A DNA stretch of 64,000 nucleotides from Planctomycetota bacterium (GTDB taxonomy: Bacteria; Planctomycetota; UBA1135; GCA-002686595), in assembly GCA_002686945.1 (NCBI GenBank), contig NYYZ01000037.1, positions 1 to 64,000 on the forward strand, read 5' to 3'. A model generated the notes under the pieces. That model saw only the letters and a program-made list of their open reading frames with translations. It was not told the DNA's origin and did not search any database. Numbering within the stretch: position 1 is the first letter of the stretch; each line of letters begins with the position of its first letter. Shown here piece by piece: positions 17,627 to 26,939 of this stretch. The position numbers were made by a program, and so were the translations under genes.

Positions 17627-18702
17627 AGGGCGCCCCGGAGAGCCTCAAGCCAGCCGTACCCAAAGCGCTCATCCGGCTCCAGATAGTGACCCTCGCTCCA
17701 TTCATTCAGGGAAGCGATCATCAAGAGGCCGTCCTCGCCTTCGTTCGCCTCCACAAAACTGATTCCCCGCCGAACGGCTTGATGGAACAACTCCGGGTGC
17801 TCGCCGGTGACCACAGGGGACCATGGATACTTGTCCGGCCGCTCAAGACCGAAGTCCGCCGCCCGAGCTGAGGCATCCCAACCTGTGGCAATGCTGGGTG
17901 CGTATGGCAGGTCGGCCATTCGGGCAATCGCTGCCCACTGGCCCGCACGTCTCGTCGCGCATTCCCAATAATCCTGCTGCTGCGGGCCCTTCCACTCGGG
18001 CAGGTGCACATAGTGGGTGACCCCATCAAAACCAAGTTGCCGCACATCCCCTGCGATTTCTGGGGCAGGATCGATCGCCACCAGATGAAGGTCCGGCAGG
18101 CCCTGGTCTTTGAGCCATAAGCGCGCCGACTCAATCGCACGACGCGTTCCCTCCCAGCCCAGTTCACGCACAAAATGGGTTGAGTCATAGATTGACAGGT
18201 AGCAGCGACCTTGCACTCGCAGGTAGTTGGGCCGGGTGAAGTGCTCTTGAGCAAGGTGTTCCACCAAGGCCAAGAAATCTTCCTCATCTGTGCTTACCAG
18301 ACGAGAACCCACAACCACTGGCAGATCCTTTCGCTTGACCGGCAATACATGTCGCGGTAGACGGTTGGCCCACATCAAGCAGTAGTCCATGGCACCGCCT
18401 TCGACCGAGCCCAATATTCCCTGGTTCAGGGCCTGCTCAAAGACGCGCTTGCCACGACACCAAAAAAATCCCGCCACAATCCCGTCAATGCCATGGTCCC
18501 GGGCCAGGGCGAGGCGCTGGCCCATGGCAACAGGATCACGATCATCGTATTCCCCAAGCAGAGGCACCTTGGGCTGGGCATGGCCCTGAAAACGTGGTTG
18601 ACACGAACGTACCAGTTCCCACTCGGTCCAGTCTGGACCGTGGACCAACTCACGCTCGGCAATCGGATGCCAGCCCGTGAAGACATATGCCAGGGTTCGC
18701 AA
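17623..18702 (-). CDS. GH99/WbsX-like glycan-associated protein
   Basis: 359 residues. Starts at TTG 18702: a TGA lies five codons upstream in the same frame (the stop of the preceding gene) and a GAGG precedes the TTG. The pattern LAYVFTGWHPIAERE, WTEWELVRSCQPRFQGHAQPKVPLLGEYD, ALARDHGIDGIVAGFFWCRGKRVFEQAL, FIPLMWANRL-like DYCLMWANRL and a C-terminal NEWSEGHYLEPDERFGYGWLEAL fits the WbsX/GH99-like family (TIM-barrel mannan-active or polysaccharide-biosynthesis proteins). No signal peptide, so it looks cytoplasmic. It is last in a minus-strand series after Gfo/Idh/MocA and DUF1080-like genes (12 bp from the latter). Confidence 0.85.
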   Translation of the reverse strand: MRTLAYVFTGWHPIAERELVHGPDWTEWELVRSCQPRFQGHAQPKVPLLGEYDDRDPVAMGQRLALARDHGIDGIVAGFFWCRGKRVFEQALNQGILGSVEGGAMDYCLMWANRLPRHVLPVKRKDLPVVVGSRLVSTDEEDFLALVEHLAQEHFTRPNYLRVQGRCYLSIYDSTHFVRELGWEGTRRAIESARLWLKDQGLPDLHLVAIDPAPEIAGDVRQLGFDGVTHYVHLPEWKGPQQQDYWECATRRAGQWAAIARMADLPYAPSIATGWDASARAADFGLERPDKYPWSPVVTGEHPELFHQAVRRGISFVEANEGEDGLLMIASLNEWSEGHYLEPDERFGYGWLEALRGAL

Positions 18703-18714
18703 GTTCTTCGCGCC

Positions 18715-19383
18715 TCAGAGCTCTTCAAGACTCATGTTCGCAAACCGACCAGAGTCATCAAAGGAGCCCACCCCAACCCGGCCTCCACCCAAGACCACCT
18801 GATCGGTACTGAGAACCACGATGCCATCCGCATGAACCACTACATGGCTGCCTCGGCGTTCGATGACAAGATGAACCCAAGTATCATCGGGCCAGGCAAG
18901 GCCCTCCTCAAAGACTGGCGCAAGGGAACGACGGGCGGCATGGTCTACCAAGAACAGATTGTGCGATCGCTCATCGGGCACCGGTGCCAGATGCAAGTAA
19001 TGGAAACGCGCTGGACCCGTCCATGCAAAAAACACGCAGAGGTCTCGGTGGCCGTAACTGCGGCCGGTGGAGAGAGCATCGAACTCCAAGCGAAAGTCCC
19101 TTGCGACCGGTTCTCTCAACAGCGCCATGCGTCGCGGAGAACGATGAGGCGGCTGGTAGGGTTGAGCAGGAGCATCCGCGCTCAGCTCAAGCCAATAAGT
19201 AAGGCGTTCTGGTGTGTTACCACTTGCCTGCTGTAGCGTCCAAGCCCCTTCCTCACTGAATTCAAAGTGCGACAGATCCTGTTCAAGACCGCCATCGCCA
19301 GATGCATCGACAACTTGCCTTCCACTCCCGGCACATCCCACCAGCAAGGCGAGAGACAAGCACGCAACATTGCTCCTAGACAT
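18715..19383 (-). CDS. DUF1080/LamG-like jelly-roll lipoprotein
   Basis: 222 residues from ATG 19383, which begins the lipoprotein signal MSRSNVACLSLALLVGC. The mature protein is a concanavalin-like beta sandwich: DFRLEFDALSTGRSYGHRDLCVFF, RFHYLHLAPVPDERSHNLFLV, WVHLVIERRGSHVVVHADG and VGVGSFDDSGRFANMSLEEL. This matches 3-keto-disaccharide hydrolase-like (DUF1080) domains. Its first 8 nt overlap the end of the Gfo/Idh/MocA gene, a standard pairing in Planctomycetota, where both are linked to 3-keto-sugar chemistry. The function is inferred from family and context. Confidence 0.83.
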   Translation of the reverse strand: MSRSNVACLSLALLVGCAGSGRQVVDASGDGGLEQDLSHFEFSEEGAWTLQQASGNTPERLTYWLELSADAPAQPYQPPHRSPRRMALLREPVARDFRLEFDALSTGRSYGHRDLCVFFAWTGPARFHYLHLAPVPDERSHNLFLVDHAARRSLAPVFEEGLAWPDDTWVHLVIERRGSHVVVHADGIVVLSTDQVVLGGGRVGVGSFDDSGRFANMSLEEL

Positions 19384-20836
19384 CCCCGGGCACCTCAAAG
19401 CCCGGGACATAACTACCTCGGGACAAATCGCGGGCTTCATCATCATCGATGTATGCCTCGCTGGAAGGATCGAGGTTCAGCGTCCGCCCCAGAGTCGCCG
19501 GGTGCGCCGCGGGATCGACTTCATTGGCATCGAGATGCGCACAAAAGCGATCAAAGGCACTGCTTCCCAGGCCATGTCCTGCAATCGCCGCGCGGATTTC
19601 ATCCCGGCCTGCTGTAACACCCAACCTGTGAGAGTCGAGGCCCATGTGGCACAGAGCGCTGGAAAAATGGCCCTCTTCGATGCCTCCGTTGAGTTTGCCC
19701 GGATCACCCGCACGCACGGCATCAATGAAGTTGCCAAAGTGATTGCTCGCGCCGCTCCATTTCTGGACCAAGTTGCCTTCTTTGTCATACGCGCGAGAAG
19801 AAGAGTAGTTCGGAATGTGGAGATAACCCCCTTCAGCGTGAATCGTGGCACCGATTGAAGAGCCCATGCGACGATCCATGGATCCGCCCCAGTTCTTTGA
19901 ACGCGCAGCCTTGTCCTTCGGTAATCCTCGAACTTCAAAGATCAATGGCGCGGCCTCATAATCAAGACAGATGAACTGGGTGTTGGGACTGTCCCCGTCA
20001 TCGTCATAGCCAAAACGACCGCCAACAGAAAATACCCTGGGTGCAAGACCGCTCTCACCCAAGCCCCAACGGCAATGATCCATCTGGTGGATGCCCTGAT
20101 TGCCCAGATCCCCGTTGCCAGTGGCCATCTGCCAGTGCCAGTCATAATGCAGTTGCCTGCGCGTCAAAGGTGAGACACCGCGGGGACCACAGTAGAGGTC
20201 CCAGTGAACGGTAGCGGGAACGACTTGGGGACCATCGACTTTGCCAATGGACTTGCGTGGCTTGAAGCAAGTACCCCAGGCATGGGTGATTGCACCCAGG
20301 TTGCCCGCCTGAATCCACGCGACTCCGTCGGCTATACCCTTCGAGGACCGGGACTGGGTGCCCGCCTGAACAATGCGCCCGTACTTGCGCGCTGCGCGCA
20401 CGGCCTGGCGACCTTCCCAGATGTTGTGGGAGATCGGCTTCTCCACATACACATGCTTGCCCGCCTGACAAGCCCAGATGGTATGCAGCGCATGCAGATG
20501 ATTGGGAGTCGCCAGTGAAATCGCGTCAATGCTGTCGTCTTCCAGCAGCTTGCGCAGATCGGTGTAGCCCTTGGCAGGACGGCCCTTTTCGGCAGCCTCA
20601 CGCAGGCGCGTGTTGAGGACGGATTCATCCACATCACAGAGAGCCACCACTCTTACACCAGGCAGTCCCGAGAAGCCACCAATGTGGGCGTTACCACGAC
20701 TTCGGATGCCCACGCATGCCACCCGGATCTCGTCCGAAGGGCGCTGGGAACGAAATGAGGGCAAGCTGATTGCAGCAGCACCGGCTGCGGCCAGACGGCC
20801 AAGATCACGACGGCCAAGGGAGTGGGAAGAAGACAT
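19376..20836 (-). CDS. Gfo/Idh/MocA-family oxidoreductase with Tat signal
   Basis: 486 residues from ATG 20836; a GTG at 20851 adds five residues. Twin-arginine signal SLGRRDLGRLAAAGAAA predicts folded export. Rossmann NAD(P) domain starts at IRVACVGIRSRGNAHIGGF, with ALCDVDES, SLATPNHLHALHTIWACQAGKHVYVEKPISHNIWEGRQ containing the EKP motif. C-terminal sheet includes GNGDLGNQGIHQMDHCRWGLGE with the conserved GxHxxD-like pattern. Exported Gfo/Idh/MocA proteins oxidise or epimerise sugars with tightly bound cofactor. First gene of a three-gene minus-strand unit with the DUF1080-like lipoprotein and the GH99/WbsX-like protein. Confidence 0.95.
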   Translation of the reverse strand: MSSSHSLGRRDLGRLAAAGAAAISLPSFRSQRPSDEIRVACVGIRSRGNAHIGGFSGLPGVRVVALCDVDESVLNTRLREAAEKGRPAKGYTDLRKLLEDDSIDAISLATPNHLHALHTIWACQAGKHVYVEKPISHNIWEGRQAVRAARKYGRIVQAGTQSRSSKGIADGVAWIQAGNLGAITHAWGTCFKPRKSIGKVDGPQVVPATVHWDLYCGPRGVSPLTRRQLHYDWHWQMATGNGDLGNQGIHQMDHCRWGLGESGLAPRVFSVGGRFGYDDDGDSPNTQFICLDYEAAPLIFEVRGLPKDKAARSKNWGGSMDRRMGSSIGATIHAEGGYLHIPNYSSSRAYDKEGNLVQKWSGASNHFGNFIDAVRAGDPGKLNGGIEEGHFSSALCHMGLDSHRLGVTAGRDEIRAAIAGHGLGSSAFDRFCAHLDANEVDPAAHPATLGRTLNLDPSSEAYIDDDEARDLSRGSYVPGFEVPGDV

Positions 20837-20976
20837 GCTTTCTCTGGGCACGGATTAGGGCGGGTGCGGACGCGCTCAAGAAAAAACCGGATGCCACGCC
20901 GCTCGTACTCCCAGTCTATCAGCGACCCAAGCCATGGCGAGGGTGCTTCAGAGCCACCATGCGAATCGGGCGGCAA

Positions 20977-23841
20977 TCAGCGCTCAAGGGGATCCGGAAG
21001 CACTCGGAAAGAGCGCCTTTGAACCGTGTCTCCGTGAGTCAACACAGCGCTGTAGTCCCCCACCGCCAGGCCTGATCCCCTGCGCGAACGAACACCCACC
21101 CAGTGAATCCGGTGCAGACCTCTTGTATTGGGCACCGTCAAGCGAGCAATACGCTTGCCCTTGGAGTCCTGGATTTCCAGTTTCGCCGCACCCTCCTCCA
21201 AATCAGCGAGCAAATGCACCTGCAAGATCACACCACGCTCGGAGTTCTTGCCATACCAGGCGGAGTGTCCGCTGGTCTTGGCGAGCGATCGGCGCTGCCA
21301 GCGCACCACATCCTTCGGCGCGAAGAGGTGTGCAGGGGCGGAAGCGATCTCGGAATTCCAATCCCCCAGGGCTGCAATGTCCAAGACCCAAAAGCCTCGC
21401 CCATGGGTAGCGAGCACCAGTTCGCGTGCCTGCGCTTGTACCGCGAGATCATGCACAGCGATGGTCGGCAGATCATCCCCAAGGACAGCCCAGGAGGCAC
21501 CCCCATCGAGGCTCGCCTGAACTCCGAGTTCTGTCCCCACATAGAGGGTCTCTTCCCGGACTGGGTCCTCGCGCAACACATTGATCGGAGCCTGGGGCAG
21601 ACCCTCGTCCAAGCGCTTCCAGGTCTGGCCCAGATCCTCGCTGCGCCAAACGAGGGGTCTCAAGTCATCCTCGCGATAACCACTAGCGGTCACATAGACG
21701 CGCTCCTTCTCGTGTTCGCTGAGCACCACCCGAGTAATCCACCAACCCTGGGGCAAACCGGACAATCGACCGGTTAGATTCGTCCAGCTGTGCCCTCCAT
21801 CCTGGGTCAACTGCACCAGCCCGTCATCGGTGCCTACCATCAAGAGGTCCGGACTGAACGGGCTCTCGGCAATGGTAGTGATCGTACAGTGGGGCACATT
21901 GCCTTCGATTTTCTTTGGGTCCTGACTGGTCAGGTCATCGGTGATCAGGGACCAGTGATCCCCGCGATCCAGGGAACGAAACAAACGATTGCCTCCGAAC
22001 CACAAGATCTGCGGATTGTGTCGTGAAAGCAAAATGGGCGAATTCCAATTGAAGCGGTACTTCTCACCATCGGGAGCCTTGGGCTGGATGCCCTGACTCT
22101 TCCAAGCACCCCGGTCCCGACGATAGATCCAACCAAATTGGGACTCCCCGTAAACGATGTCCGGGTTGCCCGGTTCAATCTGAGCATAGAAACCGTCACC
22201 GCCGCCCACGGACGACCACTCCTCTGATCCGATACCCCTGGAATCCCTTGATATGGAAGGACCTCCCCAGGTGCCGTTGTCCTGGGTGCCCCCATAAACC
22301 CGATAGGGCTGTTGATCATCCAAGCCCAGGGCATAGAACTGGGCCAGGGGGAGGTTGTCGAAGTGATACCAGGTCTCGCCGCGATCATGGGACAGATGCA
22401 AACCCCCATCGTTCCCGAGCCACAGTCGACGCGAGTCGTGGGGATCGACCTCAAGGGCGTGATGATCCACATGCACGCCACTGGCCCGATTGCGCTTCCA
22501 ACTGTGGCCCCCGTCCTCGCTCCAATAAAGCGGCACCCCTGCGAGATAGAGGCGCGTTTGGTCGTGGGGATCCACGCGAATCTGGCCATAGTAGTAGGCC
22601 GGATTACCCCCCACTGGTTCGCTCGAACGCTTGGTCCAGGTTTCCCCATGGTCTTCAGAGCAATAGACGCCGCCCCCCACATCGCGCATCACCGGTTCGG
22701 CGTCGATTGTCTTGTCGAGACCGCGGCGGGTCACGACCAGGGTGACCTCCTCGTCGTTGCGGCGCAAAACCAGATCCGCTTCTTCGTCGGGTTCGAGCAC
22801 GGACAACCCCACCACCCAAGACCAACGTTGATCGAGGACATTACCACCAAGGCTCAGCAATTCGTCCTTGGCTTTCAAACCCAATTCTGCCGCGCCGCCA
22901 TCCTTCGGGGCACGCACCACTCTCAAGACACCCTTGGCAAAGCGCGTTTCAAGAGAAACCGTGGGGTCCTGCTTGGGAGCCACCTCGATCTTGTTTTGGT
23001 TGCTGACCGTGGCAAAGATCAAGCCCTCTTGATCGGCAAAAGCCGCCAAGCCAATACGCCCAATGTCACCCTCTGGCAAACCACCTGTCAAGCGCTTCCA
23101 GGTCAGGCCTCCATCGCTGGACTTGTGAATGGCAGATCCGGGACCATTGCCGTCAAAGTTCCAGGGTCTACGCAAGCGCTCATAGGATGCGGCATAGATC
23201 ATGTTCGCGTCAAAAGGGTCAATAACCACATCCACTACGCCCACGGTGGGTCCTGTGTCCAGCACACGAGACCAAGTCGCTCCCCCATCACGCGTCTTGT
23301 ACAAACCTCGCTCTTCGTTGGCCCCATAGAGCCGACCGAGAGCCGCCACATAGACGACCTCGGACTGGGTTGGGTGAATCACAATGCGACCGATATGCTG
23401 GCTGTGCTCAAGGCCCATGTGCTGCCAACTCTTGCCCCCATCGGTTGTCTTGTAAATGCCGTCGCCCCAGTAGGAGCTGCGTTGATTGTTGGCCTCACCG
23501 GTACCGACCCAGATCACGTCTTCATCATGGACATCCCAAGCGATGTCGCCAATCGAAATGGTGCCCTCGTTCTCAAAGATGCATTCCCACGTAGTGCCTG
23601 AGTTGCGCGTGCGCCAGAGACCTCCAGAGGCCGAGGCGATCAGCAGGTGTGAAGAGTCCTGGGGGTGCAGGGCGATGTCCACAATTCGCCCACCAAAGGT
23701 CGAAGGGCCCAACTCGCGCCATGAAAGAGACGACGAGGAGACCCAATCGGAAGCGTTGCCCTGGGAGGCAACTTCAGCACTCGGCGTCTGTGGACGGCCG
23801 ATGACACTGATCAATAGCAGGGGGGCTAGAACCGGGATCAT
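20977..23841 (-). CDS. Exported VPS10/BNR-repeat beta-propeller protein with inserted PDZ domain
   Basis: 954 residues from ATG 23841, whose product starts with a signal peptide (MIPVLAPLLLISVIGRPQ); the frame extends upstream without a plausible start. Repeats with sortilin/BNR Asp-box motifs run throughout (TRNSGTTWECIF, TTDGGKSWQHMGL, TRDGGATWSRVL, SSDGGLTWKRLTGG, SEDHGETWTKRS, SEDGGHSWKRN, SLDGGASWAVLGDD). A PDZ-like insert (about 300-380; GVLRVVRAPKDGGAAELGLKAKDEL) interrupts the propeller. A conserved GGGDGFYAQIEPGNPDIVYGESQFG segment and a C-terminal beta domain follow. Such proteins are often annotated glycosyl hydrolase, without proof. Probably periplasmic or secreted. A paralogue lies at 54489-58181. 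Confidence 0.9.
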   Translation of the reverse strand: MIPVLAPLLLISVIGRPQTPSAEVASQGNASDWVSSSSLSWRELGPSTFGGRIVDIALHPQDSSHLLIASASGGLWRTRNSGTTWECIFENEGTISIGDIAWDVHDEDVIWVGTGEANNQRSSYWGDGIYKTTDGGKSWQHMGLEHSQHIGRIVIHPTQSEVVYVAALGRLYGANEERGLYKTRDGGATWSRVLDTGPTVGVVDVVIDPFDANMIYAASYERLRRPWNFDGNGPGSAIHKSSDGGLTWKRLTGGLPEGDIGRIGLAAFADQEGLIFATVSNQNKIEVAPKQDPTVSLETRFAKGVLRVVRAPKDGGAAELGLKAKDELLSLGGNVLDQRWSWVVGLSVLEPDEEADLVLRRNDEEVTLVVTRRGLDKTIDAEPVMRDVGGGVYCSEDHGETWTKRSSEPVGGNPAYYYGQIRVDPHDQTRLYLAGVPLYWSEDGGHSWKRNRASGVHVDHHALEVDPHDSRRLWLGNDGGLHLSHDRGETWYHFDNLPLAQFYALGLDDQQPYRVYGGTQDNGTWGGPSISRDSRGIGSEEWSSVGGGDGFYAQIEPGNPDIVYGESQFGWIYRRDRGAWKSQGIQPKAPDGEKYRFNWNSPILLSRHNPQILWFGGNRLFRSLDRGDHWSLITDDLTSQDPKKIEGNVPHCTITTIAESPFSPDLLMVGTDDGLVQLTQDGGHSWTNLTGRLSGLPQGWWITRVVLSEHEKERVYVTASGYREDDLRPLVWRSEDLGQTWKRLDEGLPQAPINVLREDPVREETLYVGTELGVQASLDGGASWAVLGDDLPTIAVHDLAVQAQARELVLATHGRGFWVLDIAALGDWNSEIASAPAHLFAPKDVVRWQRRSLAKTSGHSAWYGKNSERGVILQVHLLADLEEGAAKLEIQDSKGKRIARLTVPNTRGLHRIHWVGVRSRRGSGLAVGDYSAVLTHGDTVQRRSFRVLPDPLER

Positions 23842-24056
23842 GGGACTGCCTATGCATCGACTGAAAGGGGGTTGTTCGGCAAGGGCAAGGCCATAATAGG
23901 GCCTTTGACCAAATCCGACTTGGATCTGAGCCCTAGTCTTGCGGGAATCCAACACAAAGCGAGGTCGCGCTACAGGGCCCCCCAGCCCCACATTTCGGGC
24001 AGGCGGAACCCTATCCGTGACCCTCTGAGGCACCCACTCGCTACCCTCGGACGCAC

Positions 24057-24356
24057 ATGAATGGCCCCGACCGAACTTCCTACTGGCGCGCCAACCTGCG
24101 CCTGATCTTCTCTGTGCTCTGCATCTGGTTCCTGGTTTCCTTCGGGGCCGGGATCTGGGGCCGCAAGTTCCTCGACCAGTGGCACCTCCCTGGCACCGGC
24201 TTTCCCTTGGGATTCTGGTTCGCGCAACAGGGGTCGATCTTGGTCTTTGTGTGCTTAATCGCCTTTTATGTGCGAGCGGCAGGACGGCTGGACAAGCGGT
24301 TCGGTGTGGAAGAAAAGGTCGGTGACCCGGGTGCTAAGCAGGACGGCAAGGCATGA
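24057..24356 (+). CDS. Sodium:solute symporter small subunit (DUF4212)
   Basis: 99 residues with two membrane helices (about 14-36 and 55-77). The sequence YWRANLRLIFSVLCIWFLVSFGAGI, then FPLGFWFAQQGSILVFVCLIAFYV, matches the DUF4212 family. These are found as the small partner of VC_2705-type sodium:solute symporters. Its stop overlaps the next start as ATGA (24353-24356), so the two subunits are translationally coupled. Confidence 0.93.
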   Translation: MNGPDRTSYWRANLRLIFSVLCIWFLVSFGAGIWGRKFLDQWHLPGTGFPLGFWFAQQGSILVFVCLIAFYVRAAGRLDKRFGVEEKVGDPGAKQDGKA

Positions 24357-26170
24357 GCACCCAAGCCTGGACCTTCACGATTGTCGGCCTGACCTTCGCC
24401 CTCTATGTGGCCATCGCTATCCGTGCCCGCGCTACATCGACGGGCGAATTCTATGTGGCGGGCAAGGGCGTACCTCCCCTGGCCAACGGCATGGCAACGG
24501 CAGCGGATTGGATGAGCGCGGCCTCGTTCCTCGGCATGGCCGGGCTGATCAGTTTCTTGGGCTACGACGGTTCGGTGTACCTGATGGGTTGGACCGGGGG
24601 TTATGTGTTGCTAGCGGTTCTGTTGGCACCCTATCTACGCAAGTTCGGCAAGTTCACCGTACCGGACTTTATCGGGGACCGTTACGAGTCAAAGGTTGCC
24701 CGACGTGTCGCAGTTTTCTGCGCGATCTTCGTCTGCTTCACCTATGTGGCCGGTCAAATGCGCGGAGTGGGAGTGGTCTTCAGCCGCTTCCTCGAAGTCA
24801 GCGTAGAAAAAGGCGTGCTGATTGGAATGGCCATCGTATTCATCTACGCGGTGCTTGGGGGCATGAAAGGCATCACTTGGACGCAGGTAGCCCAGTACTG
24901 CATCCTGATCTTCGCCTTCTTGGTGCCTGCGATTTTCATCTCGATTCAACTGACCGGCAATCCGATTCCGCAGGTCGGTTTTGGCAGCCGACTCGACGGA
25001 GAAGTGGGCCGGGGAATTGCCAGCGGTGCGCCCTGGCTGCTGGAGACTCTCAACCAGTTGCACGACGAACTGGGCTTCAAACCCTACACGGACGGCTCCA
25101 AGAGCTTGGTCGATGTGTTTTGCATCACCCTCGCGCTGATGGTTGGCACTGCAGGCCTGCCCCATGTGATCGTGCGCTTCTACACGGTGCCGCGGGTCAA
25201 AGACGCACGCACAAGTGCATTTTGGGCCCTGTTCTTCATCGCGATTCTCTACACAGCCGCCCCAGCGGTGGCGGCCTTTGCCCGGGCCAATCTTATCCAC
25301 ACGGTGGACGGAGCACGCTATGCGCCCGCCACGATTGTCAGTGATCAGGACAAGTCCTTGCCCGATTGGTTTCGCGCATGGGAAGAGACTGGCCTGATCG
25401 CCTGGATCGACAAGAACAAAGACGGCAGGGTTCGCTATCGCGCAGGAGCGGCCTTTGGTGATTTCGAAGGCAGCAACAAGCCAGCCTTCAGCGACAAGCG
25501 CGGAGCGAACGGCGAGCGCATGGTCTCTAATCCACCCAGCGACGGCCCGAACGAGTTGTATGTGGACCGGGACATCATGGTGCTGGCCAATCCTGAGATC
25601 GCCGGCCTGCCCGCCTGGGTCATCGGGTTGGTTGCCGCGGGCGCACTTGCGGCCGCCTTGTCCACCGCCGCTGGCCTCTTGCTGGTGGTCTCAACAGCTA
25701 TCAGCCACGACTTGCTCAAGCGTGGCGCCATGCCCAACATCAGCGAGCGGGGCGAATTGATGGCCGCGCGTATCGCGGCGGCAGTGGCGGTGGTGATCGC
25801 AGGTATCATGGGCATCTACCCTCCGGGATTTGTGGCTCAAGTGGTAGCTTTTGCGTTTGGATTGGCAGCCAGTTCGTTCTTCCCGGCCATCGTGATGGGC
25901 ATCTTCTCAAAGCGCATGAACCAACTTGGTGCGGTCTCAGGCATGGTTGCGGGCATCGCCTTCACCACCGGCTACATTGTCTGGTTCAAGTTCATCGACA
26001 CGGCTCCAGATGCGCCGAGCCGCTGGTGGTTTGGCATCTCGCCTGAGGGCATCGGGTCTGTGGGCATGCTGGTCAACTTTGCTGTGGCCCTGGGTCTACG
26101 ACGCTTTGGTGCCCCCCCGAGTGCAGCCACCCAAGAATTGGTGGAGCACATCCGCGTGCCGGAAAGCTAA
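24353..26170 (+). CDS. Sodium:solute symporter large subunit (SSS family, VC_2705/ActP-like)
   Basis: 605 residues, about 13 membrane helices. SSS-family signatures: GEFYVAGKGVPPLANGMATAADWMSAASFLGMAG near the N-terminus, TVPDFIGDRYESKVARR, GGMKGITWTQVAQYCIL, and PHVIVRFYTVPRVKDARTSA. A soluble insert (about 340-405) includes DKNKDGRVRYRAG, an EF-hand-like loop, which I believe is usual for this subfamily. Uptake of a small organic acid (acetate-like) with sodium is the family's expected role; substrate not determined. Coupled to the DUF4212 subunit. Confidence 0.95.
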   Translation: MSTQAWTFTIVGLTFALYVAIAIRARATSTGEFYVAGKGVPPLANGMATAADWMSAASFLGMAGLISFLGYDGSVYLMGWTGGYVLLAVLLAPYLRKFGKFTVPDFIGDRYESKVARRVAVFCAIFVCFTYVAGQMRGVGVVFSRFLEVSVEKGVLIGMAIVFIYAVLGGMKGITWTQVAQYCILIFAFLVPAIFISIQLTGNPIPQVGFGSRLDGEVGRGIASGAPWLLETLNQLHDELGFKPYTDGSKSLVDVFCITLALMVGTAGLPHVIVRFYTVPRVKDARTSAFWALFFIAILYTAAPAVAAFARANLIHTVDGARYAPATIVSDQDKSLPDWFRAWEETGLIAWIDKNKDGRVRYRAGAAFGDFEGSNKPAFSDKRGANGERMVSNPPSDGPNELYVDRDIMVLANPEIAGLPAWVIGLVAAGALAAALSTAAGLLLVVSTAISHDLLKRGAMPNISERGELMAARIAAAVAVVIAGIMGIYPPGFVAQVVAFAFGLAASSFFPAIVMGIFSKRMNQLGAVSGMVAGIAFTTGYIVWFKFIDTAPDAPSRWWFGISPEGIGSVGMLVNFAVALGLRRFGAPPSAATQELVEHIRVPES

Positions 26171-26426
26171 ACGGGTCTGACTCGCGAATCCGAGAGGCTC
26201 TGGGTGGCCGCTGCGGGGCACCTGGCCCTCGTTTCACAGGTCAAGCTCCAGGATCTGATCCAGACTCTCCTGCCCGAAACTCCATGCTCCCCCGGGCAGA
26301 GTAGTTTGCCTGGAAAGCGAACCAGCCTTGAGGGGACGCCGCGCTCTCCCTTGATTGGGTTCGGGTTTCGAATGAAGCTCCAGGCATCCTTGACCCACGG
26401 TTCGCCAGCGCCCACCATGCGCTCCC

Positions 26427-26939
26427 ATGAGCGCGGCCAAATGGAACAGGAAGATTCACCGGTTGGGTGCCGTGATTGCGGCTCTTCCACTGCTGGTGAT
26501 CCTGACTTCTGGCGTGATCCTGCAACTGAAGGGAGAGGTGGATTGGATTCAACCCCCCACACTGGAGGGGACCAGCGGCGAATTGTCGCTGCCATGGGAG
26601 CGGGTGTTGGAGATCGCCCAGGGAGTGCCTGAAGCAGAGGTCTCTTCCTGGTCGGACATCGAGCGCCTCGATGTTCGCCCCACCAATGGCATGCTCAAGG
26701 TGCGCTGCAAGAATAGATGGGAGATCCAGGTCGATTCAGCCACAGGCAGAATCCTTTCCAGCACCCTGCGGCGCTCGGATTGGATTGAATCGATTCACGA
26801 TGGCTCTTGGTTCCATGACTCCTTCAAGCTGTGGGTCTTTCTACCCGCAGGCCTGATTCTCAGCTGCTTGTGGGCCACGGGGGTCTACCTCTGGCTCTTG
26901 CCACACCTCTTCCGACGCCGTCGCAAGATCAAGACATGA
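26427..26939 (+). CDS. PepSY-domain inner-membrane protein
   Basis: 170 residues. Starts with NRKIHRLGAVIAALPLLVILTSGVILQL, the typical first helix of PepSY-TM proteins. A periplasmic PepSY-like segment follows (about 55-115: ISLPWERVLEIAQ-like start, RLDVRPTNGMLKVRCKNRWEIQVDSATGRIL), then FHDSFKLWVFLPAGLILSCLWATGVYLWL as the second helix and a basic tail. The His in NRKIHR and the paired motif IHDGSWFHD resemble heme- or iron-reductase-associated PepSY proteins. The stop overlaps the next start (ATGA), so it is coupled to the LOG-family gene. Confidence 0.85.
   Translation: MSAAKWNRKIHRLGAVIAALPLLVILTSGVILQLKGEVDWIQPPTLEGTSGELSLPWERVLEIAQGVPEAEVSSWSDIERLDVRPTNGMLKVRCKNRWEIQVDSATGRILSSTLRRSDWIESIHDGSWFHDSFKLWVFLPAGLILSCLWATGVYLWLLPHLFRRRRKIKT

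Noticed and set aside
18702-18717. Second TGA in frame: the stop of the DUF1080-like gene is in the same frame as the GH99/WbsX-like gene, which could suggest another recoded UGA and one fused protein.
   Set aside because: Both proteins are complete domains with normal ends, a GAGG lies before the TTG start, and adjacent genes share a frame one time in three. No supporting hairpin was recognised.
22312-23601. 429-codon plus-strand frame inside the VPS10-like gene.
   Set aside because: Shadow of the minus-strand gene; no recognisable fold, composition typical of antisense frames.
26167-26595. Minus-strand open frame filling the 256-bp gap between the symporter and PepSY genes.
   Set aside because: Overlaps the PepSY gene, has no recognised domain and no convincing start; possibly a remnant, but evidence is insufficient.
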